NCBI RefSeq assembly: GCF_002933775.1
Contig: NZ_BEWV01000125.1
Coordinates: 32,090-96,089 of the forward strand
DNA from: Prevotella sp. MGM1
Lineage (GTDB): Bacteria > Bacteroidota > Bacteroidia > Bacteroidales > Bacteroidaceae
Direction: 5' to 3'
Length of the DNA: 64,000 nucleotides
This document shows positions 8,510 to 19,587 of the stretch, one piece after another. The notes under the pieces were generated by a model, which worked only from the letters and a program-made list of their open reading frames with translations, made no database searches and was not told the DNA's origin. Numbering within the stretch: position 1 is the stretch's first letter; the number at the start of each line of letters is the position of its first letter. The position numbers and the translations under genes were made by a program.

Positions 8510-10096
8510 TTAGCTTTTATACTGACCGGCAATATCTGCCATCACAGACTTTATCACCGCAGTAATATCATCGTCTATCTTTCCTGATGCCAGAGCCTCT
8601 ATTACCTCCGGATGGGTGGAACGCAACTTGTCGAGGAACGCATCCTGGCACTCACGAACATCCTCTATCGGCACATCATGCATAAGACCGTTCGTACCGC
8701 AGTAGATTATAGCGACTTGCTCCCCTACCGGCATAGGAGTGTACTGCTGCTGTATCAATAGCTGATTGTTCTTTCGGCCGCGGTCAAGCATCATCGCTGT
8801 CACAGAGTCCATATCGCTTGAGAACTTGGAGAAACTTTCAAGTTCACGGTATTGGGCCTGATCGATCTTCAATGTTCCCGCAACTTTCTTCATACTCTTT
8901 ATCTGAGCCGAACCGCCCACACGGGATACTGATATACCAACATTGATGGCCGGTCGGAAACCTTGATTGAACAGGTCTGTCTCCAAATAAATCTGTCCGT
9001 CGGTGATTGAAATCACATTTGTAGGGATATAAGCCGATACATCTCCAGCCTGGGTTTCGATAATGGGTAGCGCCGTAAGCGAACCGCCTCCCCTTACATG
9101 ACCTTTCATGCACTCGGGCAGATCGTTCATCTTCTCCGCCACTTCCTGCTGGTCATTAATACGCGCGGCACGCTCCAAAAGACGGCTGTGCAGATAGAAC
9201 ACATCACCGGGATATGCCTCACGGCCTGAAGGACGGCGCAAAATCAATGAGACCTCACGATAAGCGACAGCCTGTTTGGACAAGTCGTCATATACTACGA
9301 GCGCCGAATGGCCTCTATCGCGGAAATACTCACCGATTGCAGCTCCGGCAAACGGTGCATAATACTGCATGGCTGCCGGATCAGCAGCTGTCGCAGCCAC
9401 GATTATTGTATATGGCATCGCACCATGCTCTTTAAGAGTAGATACAAGAGCCGCCACCGTACTGGCCTTCTGTCCTATTGCCACATAGATGCAATATACA
9501 GGCTTGCCCGCGTCATAAAAGCTCTTCTGGTTTATTATCGCGTCTACCGCAATGGCGGTTTTACCTGTCTGACGGTCGCCGATGATAAGCTCGCGCTGAC
9601 CGCGCCCGATAGGTATCATGGAGTCAACGGCTTTCAATCCCGTTTGCAGCGGTTCCTTGACAGGCTGGCGATAGATAACACCCGGAGCCTTACGGTCAAG
9701 CGGCATTTCGAAAGACTCGGTCAGATCAATGTCACCTCTTCCGTCTATTGCCTCACCCAAAGGATTGATAACACGCCCAAGCATATTATCATTCACACGT
9801 ATTGAGGCAATGCGCTTTGTACGCTTGACAACCATCCCTTCTTTAATGCCCGACGTAGTACCAAGAAGCACGCAACCGACATTGTCTTCTTCAAGGTTCA
9901 TCACGATTGCCATCGTGCCATTTTCAAACTCAAGAAGCTCATTGGCCTCGGCATTGCGCAGTCCGTAAATACGAGCCACTCCGTCACTCACCTGAAGCAC
10001 GGTACCTACCTCGTCAAACTTCTCGCTACCGCTGACACCATTAAGCTGCTCAAGCAACACCTGGGAAACTTCGCTTGGTTTAATTTTATCTGACAT
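8510..10096 (-). CDS. atpA: ATP synthase F1 alpha subunit
   Basis: This 528-aa subunit contributes the non-catalytic nucleotide sites and the arginine finger to the beta sites. It has the P-loop GDRQTGKT, the [10 protein letters not shown] context, and the alpha signature around [17 protein letters not shown] (Ser-Arg-Val-Gly-Gly; the Arg is the finger). The true start is the ATG at 10096 ([18 protein letters not shown]). An open frame runs 14 codons further upstream but overlaps the atpH-atpA gap and adds unrelated residues. It lies 58 bases after atpH and six before atpG. Confidence 0.97.
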   Translation of the reverse strand: MSDKIKPSEVSQVLLEQLNGVSGSEKFDEVGTVLQVSDGVARIYGLRNAEANELLEFENGTMAIVMNLEEDNVGCVLLGTTSGIKEGMVVKRTKRIASIRVNDNMLGRVINPLGEAIDGRGDIDLTESFEMPLDRKAPGVIYRQPVKEPLQTGLKAVDSMIPIGRGQRELIIGDRQTGKTAIAVDAIINQKSFYDAGKPVYCIYVAIGQKASTVAALVSTLKEHGAMPYTIIVAATAADPAAMQYYAPFAGAAIGEYFRDRGHSALVVYDDLSKQAVAYREVSLILRRPSGREAYPGDVFYLHSRLLERAARINDQQEVAEKMNDLPECMKGHVRGGGSLTALPIIETQAGDVSAYIPTNVISITDGQIYLETDLFNQGFRPAINVGISVSRVGGSAQIKSMKKVAGTLKIDQAQYRELESFSKFSSDMDSVTAMMLDRGRKNNQLLIQQQYTPMPVGEQVAIIYCGTNGLMHDVPIEDVRECQDAFLDKLRSTHPEVIEALASGKIDDDITAVIKSVMADIAGQYKS

Positions 10097-10154
10097 AAAC
10101 TTAAAATCTTTATTACACTTCATGACGCATGCAGGCACACATCATGGTTTGGTT

Positions 10155-10685
10155 TTATTTCTTTAATGCTGTGAGAATGGCGTTAAGCTTTGATTTCACA
10201 CTCGCATCCATTCTAAACGTGTCATATTCCAAGATAAATCCGCCGATTATATCCGGATCCACGTCTGTCTCAAACTCCACAGCTCCTTTAGCCTTACTTT
10301 CCACCATGGCGCGCATCTTATTCTCTGTTTCTGAGGATACCGGCACAGCGGTCGTAAGTTTTCCACGAATGATATTCTTCTGTCTCCTGTAAAGGGTTAT
10401 ATAAGAGTTCGCCATTAACTGCATCACATTCTCACGGTCATTCCTTAACACTAAACGTATGAACGACTTTGTCAATGCTGTAGGATTATCGCCTACGGCC
10501 GTAACCAGCAACGCCTCCTTGGTCTCTTGCGGAAGCATCGGATTCTCGATCGTAAGTCTCAATTCCGGTACCTTAACATAACTATCGGACAAAGTAAGCA
10601 TTTCCGAATATACCTTATCCTCCTGTTTTGCGTCTGTGGCACTTTTGAGCAGTGCACGCGCATATCTTACCGATATTACTCCCAT
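10155..10685 (-). CDS. atpH: ATP synthase F1 delta subunit
   Basis: This 176-aa delta subunit (OSCP equivalent) joins the top of F1 to the b-subunit stator. It opens MGVISVRYARALLKSA, the family hallmark. The C terminus carries a beta-strand/helix segment (VETDVDPDIIGGFILEYDTFRMDASVKSKL in two parts) typical of delta. It sits 16 bases after atpF and is followed by atpA. Confidence 0.93.
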   Translation of the reverse strand: MGVISVRYARALLKSATDAKQEDKVYSEMLTLSDSYVKVPELRLTIENPMLPQETKEALLVTAVGDNPTALTKSFIRLVLRNDRENVMQLMANSYITLYRRQKNIIRGKLTTAVPVSSETENKMRAMVESKAKGAVEFETDVDPDIIGGFILEYDTFRMDASVKSKLNAILTALKK

Positions 10686-10701
10686 ATCAATCAGTCTTTA
10701 C

Positions 10702-11226
10702 TTAATTATCAGAATAGGAAGAAGATACACCATCCAACATGCGATCTATCAAATCCATCTGTGCCTTGTTGTTGCCAAGATTTTCACGCAACACCCTCTC
10801 GGCAATCTCTACACTGAGAGTAGCCACTTGATTACGAATGTCGTTGATTGCAACCTGTTTCTCATTCTCAATCTCGAGCCTTGCATCGTTAATAAGGCGC
10901 ACACCCTCCTCGCGTGCTTTCTCCTGGGCTTTCTCCACGATAGCATCACGCGTCTCAGCAGCTTCTTTCAATATCTGCGCCTGCTTTTCACGGGCCTCGC
11001 GCAATATCGATTCGGCTTCTTTTTGAATATTAGCTAATTTCTCGTTCGCCTCATGTGCTTTCTGAAGACTTTCGTCTATATATCTCTTTCGATTTTCCAC
11101 CATATTGACAATGGCCGGAAATCCAAACTTTGCAAGCACTATAAAGACCACTAAAAACGCTACGGACATCCAAAATAACAACCCGATGTCGGGTGTTAGT
11201 ATTGATGGCAAATTAAGTGATCCCAT
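10702..11226 (-). CDS. atpF: ATP synthase Fo b subunit
   Basis: This 174-aa peripheral-stalk subunit has one N-terminal transmembrane helix (about 12-34: DIGLLFWMSVAFLVVFIVLA). A long charged coiled coil rich in Ala, Glu, Lys and Gln follows to the C terminus (about 45-150). It anchors F1 via the delta subunit and stops it rotating. Only one b-type gene is present, so a homodimer is expected. The gap to atpE is 35 bases. Confidence 0.95.
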   Translation of the reverse strand: MGSLNLPSILTPDIGLLFWMSVAFLVVFIVLAKFGFPAIVNMVENRKRYIDESLQKAHEANEKLANIQKEAESILREAREKQAQILKEAAETRDAIVEKAQEKAREEGVRLINDARLEIENEKQVAINDIRNQVATLSVEIAERVLRENLGNNKAQMDLIDRMLDGVSSSYSDN

Positions 11227-11261
11227 TTATTTTTGTTATATTTATATTTATGGTTCTGCTA

Positions 11262-11504
<243 letters not shown>

Positions 11505-11729
11505 CTAATCTTTTAATTTATTAATCTATACTGTTTATATTCTCTATCTGTCCTTTAATAATTAGAGTTCTGTACCCTGTCTTTTTTAACCGTTGACACC
11601 TTGCCTAACAGTCGGGTCCGCTTCGAATCCCCCATTGCCTCACCTTAAAACAGGCGGTGACACACCATTAACAAGCTATAACATTGCCCCGACAAGCCAA
11701 ACCATGCGTTTACAAATCCTTTATTCTCG

Positions 11730-12779
11730 TCAATGACTATGCTCCTGGTGCGCCAATCCGATAAAGACGGCGCTCAGCAACGTGAAGACGTATGCCTGGA
11801 CAAACGCCACCAGCAGTTCAAGACAGTTCATGAAAAGAAGCATCACGACACTGAACGTATTCAATCCGACACCATAACCAACTCCCATTGACCACCCGAG
11901 GAATATCACGCACGTGAAACTGAGTATCACAGCATGACCTGCCATCATATTGGCAAACAGACGTACCATCAGCGCAAAAGGCTTTGTAAACAAGCCGAAG
12001 AACTCTATCACAGGTATCAATGGTACGGGATACGCTTTCAAAAACAACGGCACTTCCGGCCAGAAAATCTCCTTCCAATACTCCTTATTGCCAAACAGGT
12101 TGACAACGAGCATAGTACATACTGCCAGAAACAACGTCACGTTTATATTTCCTGTAACGTTCGCACCTCCCGGGAATACAGGGATAAGCCCCACAAGATT
12201 GGATGTGAATATAAAAAAGAATACTGTCAGCAAGTAAGGAGCATAGGGCTTGTAATGCTTCTCTCCTATTGACGACTTTACCAAATCATCGTGAATGGTC
12301 ATCACGAGCATTTCCATCATTCCGACAAAACCGGAAGGAGCCGCACTCTTCTCGTCATGCCTCTTATACCAACGGGCACATGACAAAAATACAATAACCA
12401 GCACGGCCACAACGATCCAGATCTGGGCAACAGCCTTGGTTATACTCAAATCTATCGGCCTGACAACACTTCCGTCCGCCAGCCTTTCATAAATCTTACC
12501 GTGATGCTCCTCGTTGAAGAAGAAACGCTCCGGCAAGTTATGAGCAGTACCGCAATACCACTCACCGGTATTATCGCTGCGCACGATTACCGGAAGAGGT
12601 ATGCCAATGTGCTTGCCCTCATAAGTGGCTATATGCCATTCGTAAGAATCCGAAAGGTGTTCAAGCACAATGTGAGGAATGTCTATCTTCCCGCCATCGC
12701 TCTTTGTTTCTTCCGCATTTGACAATACCGGAAAGAGCATTAACAGAACCAATAGTATAGTTACCTTTAACTGCTTCAT
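11730..12779 (-). CDS. atpB: ATP synthase Fo a subunit with long periplasmic N-terminal extension
   Basis: The a subunit forms the ion half-channels against the c ring. The essential arginine is in PFALMVRLFANMMAGH. The protein is 349 aa, about 80 longer than E. coli subunit a. The excess is N-terminal: a cleavable-looking signal (MKQLKVTILLVLLMLFPVLS, cut near NA-EE) followed by about 90 polar residues before the first membrane helix (TKAVAQIWIVVAVLVIVFLS). An extended, signal-bearing a subunit of this kind is, as I recall it, a Bacteroidota feature. It is preceded by a 131-aa membrane protein and followed after about 230 bases by atpE. Confidence 0.95.
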   Translation of the reverse strand: MKQLKVTILLVLLMLFPVLSNAEETKSDGGKIDIPHIVLEHLSDSYEWHIATYEGKHIGIPLPVIVRSDNTGEWYCGTAHNLPERFFFNEEHHGKIYERLADGSVVRPIDLSITKAVAQIWIVVAVLVIVFLSCARWYKRHDEKSAAPSGFVGMMEMLVMTIHDDLVKSSIGEKHYKPYAPYLLTVFFFIFTSNLVGLIPVFPGGANVTGNINVTLFLAVCTMLVVNLFGNKEYWKEIFWPEVPLFLKAYPVPLIPVIEFFGLFTKPFALMVRLFANMMAGHAVILSFTCVIFLGWSMGVGYGVGLNTFSVVMLLFMNCLELLVAFVQAYVFTLLSAVFIGLAHQEHSH

Positions 12780-12816
12780 TATTCTTTTTTATTTATTTTA
12801 TCTTGTGCGTATTCCA

Positions 12817-13212
12817 CTAAGACTTATTAGACACTTTAGCAAAGAAAACCGCATGATGTATCAATGATGCCAAATAAAATACCATGAAAGTCAAGAAGAA
12901 GACAAGCATCGCGCCACGTCCCGCTATAAGATAATAGACAAACATTGCCGCCAAGGCCAGCAACATCCTGAAAGCAGACACTGACGTGTAGAAAGTAGGA
13001 AGATACGATGGCGCTCTTTTGGCAATCAACCGCCATACCGCCACATCCGCCATGTCTACCACAAGCATGAATACGGCACTGACAATCAGAGGTGCCATCA
13101 TTCCGGGAATGTCACAAATATTCATCAGCAACACTCCCACCGGAAACAACACACAAAAAATGGCCGCACTCCCAAACGCGTAATTTCTGCTTAACCTGTC
13201 TATATCACCCAT
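12817..13212 (-). CDS. Four-helix membrane protein in the atp operon (AtpI-position protein)
   Basis: This 131-aa protein has about four hydrophobic helices (near 12-31, 38-58, 72-95 and 100-121) and a short basic tail. It lies between atpC and atpB, the slot that AtpI or UncI-type assembly factors take just upstream of atpB in many operons. It has no clear sequence signature that I can name. By position it probably helps c-ring or a-subunit assembly, or Mg2+/ion supply, but that is inference from context. The start at 13212 (MGDIDRLSRNYAFGS) leaves 33 bases to atpC. Confidence 0.75.
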   Translation of the reverse strand: MGDIDRLSRNYAFGSAAIFCVLFPVGVLLMNICDIPGMMAPLIVSAVFMLVVDMADVAVWRLIAKRAPSYLPTFYTSVSAFRMLLALAAMFVYYLIAGRGAMLVFFLTFMVFYLASLIHHAVFFAKVSNKS

Positions 13213-13245
13213 ACTTCAAGATAACATTGCGATACTATGATGCCT

Positions 13246-13497
13246 CTAACCTGCCGCGATCTCCACACAGATATTCACGTTGTTCTTCTGCACCTCTATA
13301 AATCCTCCGGATATATTCAGTTGATATGTACCGGAGAGGGTCTTGTATTCCACCATACCGTCCAAAAGTGAAGATATTATGGGAGCATGATTGGATAACA
13401 CCTCAAACCGTCCCAACTGTCCGGGCACGGTAACACTCTCCACATCTCCGTCAAACTCCACTTTTTCCGGTGATACGATTTTCAGTCTCAAACTCAT
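13246..13497 (-). CDS. atpC: ATP synthase F1 epsilon subunit, N-terminal domain only
   Basis: This 83-aa protein covers the ten-strand beta sandwich of epsilon (LRLKIVSPEKVEFDGDVESV, then GRFEVLSNHAPIIS and the GGFIEV strand). It stops before the two C-terminal helices present in the ~130-140 aa E. coli and Bacillus proteins. Those helices inhibit ATP hydrolysis, so this enzyme must limit wasteful hydrolysis by other means. Short epsilon is common in Bacteroidota, so this is not a recent truncation. It lies 18 bases after atpD. Confidence 0.93.
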   Translation of the reverse strand: MSLRLKIVSPEKVEFDGDVESVTVPGQLGRFEVLSNHAPIISSLLDGMVEYKTLSGTYQLNISGGFIEVQKNNVNICVEIAAG

Positions 13498-13515
13498 ATC
13501 CTTGCGCTATTAAGA

Positions 13516-15084
<1,569 letters not shown>

Positions 15085-15090
15085 TTATGG

Positions 15091-15119
15091 CAAAGGTAGC
15101 TATTTTTTTTCACAACCAA
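15091..15119 (-). promoter_or_regulatory. Promoter of the ATP synthase operon
   Basis: On the minus strand, TTG (15119-15117), 18 bases and TACCTTTG (15098-15091) match the Bacteroidota -33/-7 promoter. The predicted transcript starts near 15084, about 40 bases before atpD. No other good -7 box was seen in the operon. Confidence 0.75.
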
Positions 15120-15242
15120 GCACATTTTACTCTTTTTATAAAATCGATAAATACACGCAAGGTAAATACGGCATTTTCCGCAAATCAGAACAAAACGGAA
15201 ATACCCTTTCCATAAGGCGGCACACACCATGTACGCCCTCTG

Positions 15243-16220
15243 TCAGATACTCAACTCGTCAAGAACTTTTATCAGTTTCATGTCGAGCGGCTTGTCTGTC
15301 CTGACAGCGTCGGCAAAAGGCACGTAAACCACCTCATTGTTGCGCACGCCTACCATAACATTGCGCTGCCCCTGCAATATGGCCTCTATCGCGCCCACAC
15401 CGGTGCGACTGGCCAGTATACGGTCGTGGGCGGTTGGACGCCCGCCTCGTTGGAGGTGTCCGAGAATAGACACGCGCACATCATAATCGGGATATTCGTT
15501 TCGCACACGATCGGCATAATACAAAGCACCGCACTTGGGACTTTCAGAAACAATCACTATGCAGCTTTTCTTTGACTTGCGTATGCCCCGCTCCATAAAT
15601 CTTACCAACTGGTCCACGTCTGTCGAGTCTTCGGGAATGATGGCTGCCTCGGCCCCGCTGGCTATGGCACTGTTCTGCGCAAGAAAGCCCGCGTCCCGTC
15701 CCATGACCTCAACGAAGAATATCCGCTCATGGCTCTGCGCCGTGTCACGTATCCTGTCCACACAGTCCACGATGGTGTTCATCGTCGTATCGTATCCTAT
15801 TGTAGAATCCGTGCCGTAAAGGTCATTGTCTATCGTGCCTGGCAGGCCGACGCAACACACATCATACTCGGCCGCAAAAATTCTCGCTCCGGTGAGCGAG
15901 CCGTTTCCTCCGATTACCACAAGAGCGTCTATCTCCTCCCTTTTCATCGTCTCATAGGCCTTTGCCATGCCCTCTGGAGTCATGAACTCCTTGCTGCGGG
16001 CAGTCTTCAATATCGTGCCGCCGTGCATGATTATCCCGCTCACGTTTTCAGTCGTGAACGGCTTGATCTCTCCATGTATCAGCCCTTCATATCCGCGATA
16101 TATTCCTTTGATGTTAAACCCGTTGCATATACCGGCACGTGTGACGGCTCTGATTGCGGCGTTCATTCCCGGAGCGTCGCCTCCCGAGGTGAGCACACCT
16201 ATTGTCTTTATCTTTGCCAT
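15243..16220 (-). CDS. pfkA: ATP-dependent 6-phosphofructokinase
   Basis: This is a group-A phosphofructokinase of 325 aa. It opens with the nucleotide loop [20 protein letters not shown], has the catalytic PGTIDNDL (129-135, with Asp131 as the base), and the substrate-binding VEVMGR. At the donor-specificity motif it reads GGNGS (104-108). Gly107 equals E. coli Gly104, which marks ATP and not PPi use, but Asn106 replaces the usual Asp103 of GGDGS. It is downstream of nhaD with a 33-base gap and no promoter between them, so the two are probably cotranscribed. Confidence 0.94.
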   Translation of the reverse strand: MAKIKTIGVLTSGGDAPGMNAAIRAVTRAGICNGFNIKGIYRGYEGLIHGEIKPFTTENVSGIIMHGGTILKTARSKEFMTPEGMAKAYETMKREEIDALVVIGGNGSLTGARIFAAEYDVCCVGLPGTIDNDLYGTDSTIGYDTTMNTIVDCVDRIRDTAQSHERIFFVEVMGRDAGFLAQNSAIASGAEAAIIPEDSTDVDQLVRFMERGIRKSKKSCIVIVSESPKCGALYYADRVRNEYPDYDVRVSILGHLQRGGRPTAHDRILASRTGVGAIEAILQGQRNVMVGVRNNEVVYVPFADAVRTDKPLDMKLIKVLDELSI

Positions 16221-16253
16221 ATACTTAATCTTTTTACTAAAAAAAACTCACAT

Positions 16254-17663
16254 CTACCGCATAAAAGTGATCTCAGCCCATAATATGGCCAACCCGGCAA
16301 GCCATCCAACCATGATCTTGGCCGTGCAGTGCTTGACATACCATCCGATCCGCATACGCTCGATCTTCATAAGTGCCAGACCGCTCACATTGGCAAAGCA
16401 TACAAGGCATCCTCCAACGGCTGTCGAGTAGGCAATGATCTTCCAGTAGGCACCGTTGACCACAAAGTCGGACATATAAGCGGCATCGCTCCACATGCCG
16501 ATATTGCCGCCATCGAGCACCGGATACATCGATATGCCGGTCATGGCGATGGTAAACATGTCTACCATTCCGCTCAACAGACCGGCCACCACCCCATAGA
16601 ACCACACATTATGCACATTGTAGTCTATCCATCCGGACAGAGTGCTGAACACTCCCGTCTCAGAGGCAGCTCCCATTCCAAGCATTATGCCGATGATAAA
16701 AAGTATGGACTGTATATTGTCGTACCGCAATGCCTGCGGCATGCGGCGCTGTATCATCCTGTCGGCATCAAGAAGCTTACGGTTGATAACCTCGTCTACG
16801 ACCCACAACACAGACAGGACGCAAAGCGCCCCGAGAAAAGGACTGAGCTTGGTGATGTTATGGAATGTTGGAATAAACCACAGTCCGCCTATGCCCACCA
16901 CCAGCATCACAAGCCGCTGCCACCGCGTGAGGTTGGTGTCATCGCCCCGGTACCGGGCCGCCGGCCACTCCACATCGAGACGTTCGGGAAGACCGCGGCT
17001 AAGCAGATACGTGGGCAGCCCCCAGGCCGCCATTGCCGGCAACACAAGATATGCCGAGAAGTTGGTCGCCGTGACGGCTCCGTTTGTCCAAAGGGCAACA
17101 CCGGCGGGGTCGCCGATTACCGTGAAACACCCTCCCGTATTCGCCGCAAGCACAATGGCGCAGCCTATTATGAGGCGCTGACGCCTGCCCTGCACGATGT
17201 TGTGCATGATGGTAAGCATCATGGTCGATGTGGTCAGATTGTCGAGATTGGCGGAAATCACGAATGTGAACAATGTTATCGTCCATATGAAACGCCTGGA
17301 GTTTCTCGTGCGCACCCATTCGCTTATGAAATCGAAACAGCCGTTGTTGTTCAATATCTCTATTATGGACATCGTGGCAAGCAGAAACAATACGATAGAC
17401 GCAGTCTTGCCAAGATACATCAAAAATATATGGTCATAGATATAATACTTGACGGTCTCGCTTGATGGCGACCTACCCGCCAGAAACTCCATATATTCAT
17501 GCGGATGACGCTCCATGACAAAATCCGTGCCATAGGAGATGTAGAGTATCCACCCGACCGTGCCGACAAACATGGCTATTGCCGCCTTGTTTATATTTGT
17601 CAGGTGCCCCGTGGCTATCAGGAAGTAGCCCAACAACAGTATTATTACTATCACCAACGTCAT
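16254..17663 (-). CDS. nhaD: NhaD-type Na+/H+ antiporter
   Basis: This 469-aa integral membrane protein of the NhaD/ArsB (ion transporter) superfamily has about a dozen hydrophobic segments. The conserved SANLDNLTTSTMM and AANTGGCFTVIGDPAGVALW segments are the half-helix, ion-site motifs typical of NhaD. It exports Na+ in exchange for protons at the cytoplasmic membrane. Position next to nqr (Na+-pumping) and the atp operon fits a Na+/H+ conversion role. It has its own promoter, and pfkA follows. Confidence 0.92.
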   Translation of the reverse strand: MTLVIVIILLLGYFLIATGHLTNINKAAIAMFVGTVGWILYISYGTDFVMERHPHEYMEFLAGRSPSSETVKYYIYDHIFLMYLGKTASIVLFLLATMSIIEILNNNGCFDFISEWVRTRNSRRFIWTITLFTFVISANLDNLTTSTMMLTIMHNIVQGRRQRLIIGCAIVLAANTGGCFTVIGDPAGVALWTNGAVTATNFSAYLVLPAMAAWGLPTYLLSRGLPERLDVEWPAARYRGDDTNLTRWQRLVMLVVGIGGLWFIPTFHNITKLSPFLGALCVLSVLWVVDEVINRKLLDADRMIQRRMPQALRYDNIQSILFIIGIMLGMGAASETGVFSTLSGWIDYNVHNVWFYGVVAGLLSGMVDMFTIAMTGISMYPVLDGGNIGMWSDAAYMSDFVVNGAYWKIIAYSTAVGGCLVCFANVSGLALMKIERMRIGWYVKHCTAKIMVGWLAGLAILWAEITFMR

Positions 17664-17683
17664 ACACCGTACATTTTTATCGA

Positions 17684-17713
17684 CAAAGATACTAATCTTT
17701 GGCCGAAAGACAA
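17684..17713 (-). promoter_or_regulatory. Promoter of nhaD-pfkA
   Basis: On the minus strand, TTG (17713-17711), 19 bases and TATCTTTG (17691-17684) match the Bacteroidota consensus. The start codon is 21 bases beyond the -7 box. Confidence 0.7.
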
Positions 17714-18221
17714 TATTATTTTAACAACCTTTAATCTGTTTGCCGGTTTTTATCCGAACGGCAATGTTTGTTGTGAAATAATATTACAAAAGTGTTTCCA
17801 TATTCCGATTATTCCGGAAATTAAAGTCACAAGACCGAAAATATCGTCGTATTTCACTGTTTTCGTAAAGACCTGCCTGCCAGCCAAATACATCGGTGTG
17901 CCTTGAAGCACGCAGCATCCACAATTCCATAAGCGTCTCTTTTCTCACAATAAGATACTCGTTGGGACGCGTTTAGATGCCCGTTGGGACGCAACGGGTG
18001 TCTAAACGCAGACCAATTAGCTGCCGAACGCACTCCAACGAGCGTCCCGTTGCAAGAAAAATGTAAAAATTCCATGTCACGACAGTCCTGCCGCCGCATT
18101 GTATATAGCGATGTATATCGTGTAGCCGACGTGGAACGAGAAAAAACAAAGTGTTAAATTCATGACTTTATTATTACTTTCCGCACAATAGAGGGGCTGT
18201 AATCCCAAAACAGCATACCAT
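17714..18221. other. Non-coding gap carrying a structured repeat
   Basis: I see no credible gene in this stretch between nhaD and the nqr operon end. Its centre holds the structured repeat described at 17960-18054. Open frames through the repeat (for example minus strand 18099-17854) only reflect its GC-rich palindromes. Confidence 0.6.
17960..18054 (+). repeat. Structured intergenic repeat, copy A
   Basis: The core is a hairpin: arm 17970-17986 (CGTTTAGATGCCCGTTG), loop GGACG, arm 17992-18008, 17 pairs with two G-U pairs. Then come 27 nt and the 19-mer CAACGAGCGTCCCGTTGCA (18036-18054). The 11-mer CGTTGGGACGC occurs at 17960-17970 and again at 17982-17992. A second copy with the same hairpin, the same 27-nt spacing and the identical 19-mer lies inverted at 47848-47932. 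The 27-nt spacers and outer flanks differ, so the shared structure is not simple duplication of the whole region. It could be a REP/MITE-like element or a structured RNA. Confidence 0.85.
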
Positions 18222-18282
18222 TACCGCCCGAACGGGGGCAAAGCCGCTGAATTTCAGCGGCTTTGCCCCCGTTCGGGCGGTA
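18222..18282 (-). terminator. 61-base perfect palindrome at the end of the nqr operon
   Basis: Arms 18222-18251 and 18253-18282 are 30-nt perfect reverse complements around a single central base. It begins 17 bases past the nqrF stop. No strong U tract follows, so it may act as a 3'-end stabiliser or Rho-independent terminator. Confidence 0.7.
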
Positions 18283-18299
18283 TGTATGGCGGTCAGCCA

Positions 18300-19571
18300 T
18301 TATCCTCCGAAATTATCATACATTATGGCCTCGCCATCCACTCCGAGACTGTCGAGCATCCCGACAACGGCATTTGACATCGGACACGGACCGCACATGT
18401 AGTACTCGATATCTTCCGGGGCATCATGATTTTTCAAATACGTATCATACATCACCTGATGCACAAATCCGGCCGTATACTTCACTCCGGCCTCGTCGGC
18501 CACAGGGTCGGGACGGTCAAGAGCAAGGTGGAAATGGAAATTGGAATACTCTTTTTCCAGTTCAAGGAAATCATTGAGATAGAACACTTCACACAGCGAA
18601 CGGGCACCATAGAAATAATGCATCTCCCGGTCGCGCACATGCAGCGTCTTGGTCATGTGCATTATCTGGGCACGCAACGGAGCCATTCCAGCTCCTCCGC
18701 CGACCCAGACCATCTCTTTCTTCGAGTCGAATATCGGGTGGAAATCACCGTAAGGACCGCTCATTATAACCTTGTCTCCCGGTTTACGACTGAAAATATA
18801 TGACGACGCTATACCCGTGGGCACATCCTGAAAGCCTACCTGCGGGCGTGGCTTGAACGGAGTTGTGGCGATGCGGACGGTAAGCATTATACGATCACCC
18901 TCTGCCGGATAGTTGGCCATTGAATATGCCCGCACGGTATCTTCGGGGTTATGAGCCTTCAATGAGAATATATTGAAATTCTCCCATGCCGGCAGATATT
19001 GGTCTCCGATATCGGTTTTGTCAAAATCCTTGTCATAATCGATACAGTCGTAAGCCGGAATTTTAATCTGGGCATACGAACCGGGCACAAAATCCATGTG
19101 CTCTCCCGGAGGAAGCGCCACGATAAACTCCTTGATGAAACTGGACACATTCTTATTCGATATAACGGTACACTCCCACTCTTTGACACCCATCACGCTC
19201 TCCGGTACCTTAATCTTCAAGTCTCCCTTGACCTTGCACTGGCATCCAAGCCTCCAGTGGTCTTTAATCTCCTTTCTTGTGAAATGGGATTTCTCCGAGT
19301 CGAGTATCTCTCCGCCGCCTTCAAGAACCTGTACCTTGCACTGTCCGCAAGACGCCTTGCCTCCGCAGGCCGACGAAAGGAATATCCCGTTGTTGTTCAA
19401 TACGGACATCAGACTGTCGCCCTGCCCGGTCGTTATTGTCTTGTCTCCGTTCACAGTAATCGTCACATTACCGCCCGGTGACAGATATTTTTTTGCAATA
19501 AGGAGCAGAGCCACCAAAAGGAGAGTGGTGACGAGAAGAGCTCCAATGCTTAATAATATGAATTGTATCAT
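18300..19571 (-). CDS. nqrF: Na+-translocating NADH:quinone reductase subunit F
   Basis: NqrF is the electron entry subunit. It oxidises NADH with FAD and passes electrons to a 2Fe-2S centre. The 423-aa protein has one N-terminal membrane helix (about 4-26). A ferredoxin domain follows with Cys69-x5-Cys75-x2-Cys78 and Cys110. Next come an FAD domain (RAYSMANYP, the R-x-Y-S motif) and an NADH-binding domain (GGGAGMAPLRAQ, and YMCGPCPM near the C terminus). It is the last of six nqr genes and is followed by a long palindromic hairpin. Confidence 0.97.
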   Translation of the reverse strand: MIQFILLSIGALLVTTLLLVALLLIAKKYLSPGGNVTITVNGDKTITTGQGDSLMSVLNNNGIFLSSACGGKASCGQCKVQVLEGGGEILDSEKSHFTRKEIKDHWRLGCQCKVKGDLKIKVPESVMGVKEWECTVISNKNVSSFIKEFIVALPPGEHMDFVPGSYAQIKIPAYDCIDYDKDFDKTDIGDQYLPAWENFNIFSLKAHNPEDTVRAYSMANYPAEGDRIMLTVRIATTPFKPRPQVGFQDVPTGIASSYIFSRKPGDKVIMSGPYGDFHPIFDSKKEMVWVGGGAGMAPLRAQIMHMTKTLHVRDREMHYFYGARSLCEVFYLNDFLELEKEYSNFHFHLALDRPDPVADEAGVKYTAGFVHQVMYDTYLKNHDAPEDIEYYMCGPCPMSNAVVGMLDSLGVDGEAIMYDNFGG

Positions 19572-19587
19572 TTAGAATTATCTTTTA

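Noticed and set aside
16329..17465. 378-codon open frame antisense to nhaD
   Set aside because: His/Arg/Gln-rich sequence without domains, and nhaD motifs are clear on the other strand.
17854..18099. 81-codon minus-strand ORF across repeat copy A
   Set aside because: It is explained by the repeat's own palindromes. The frame is not shared with copy B.
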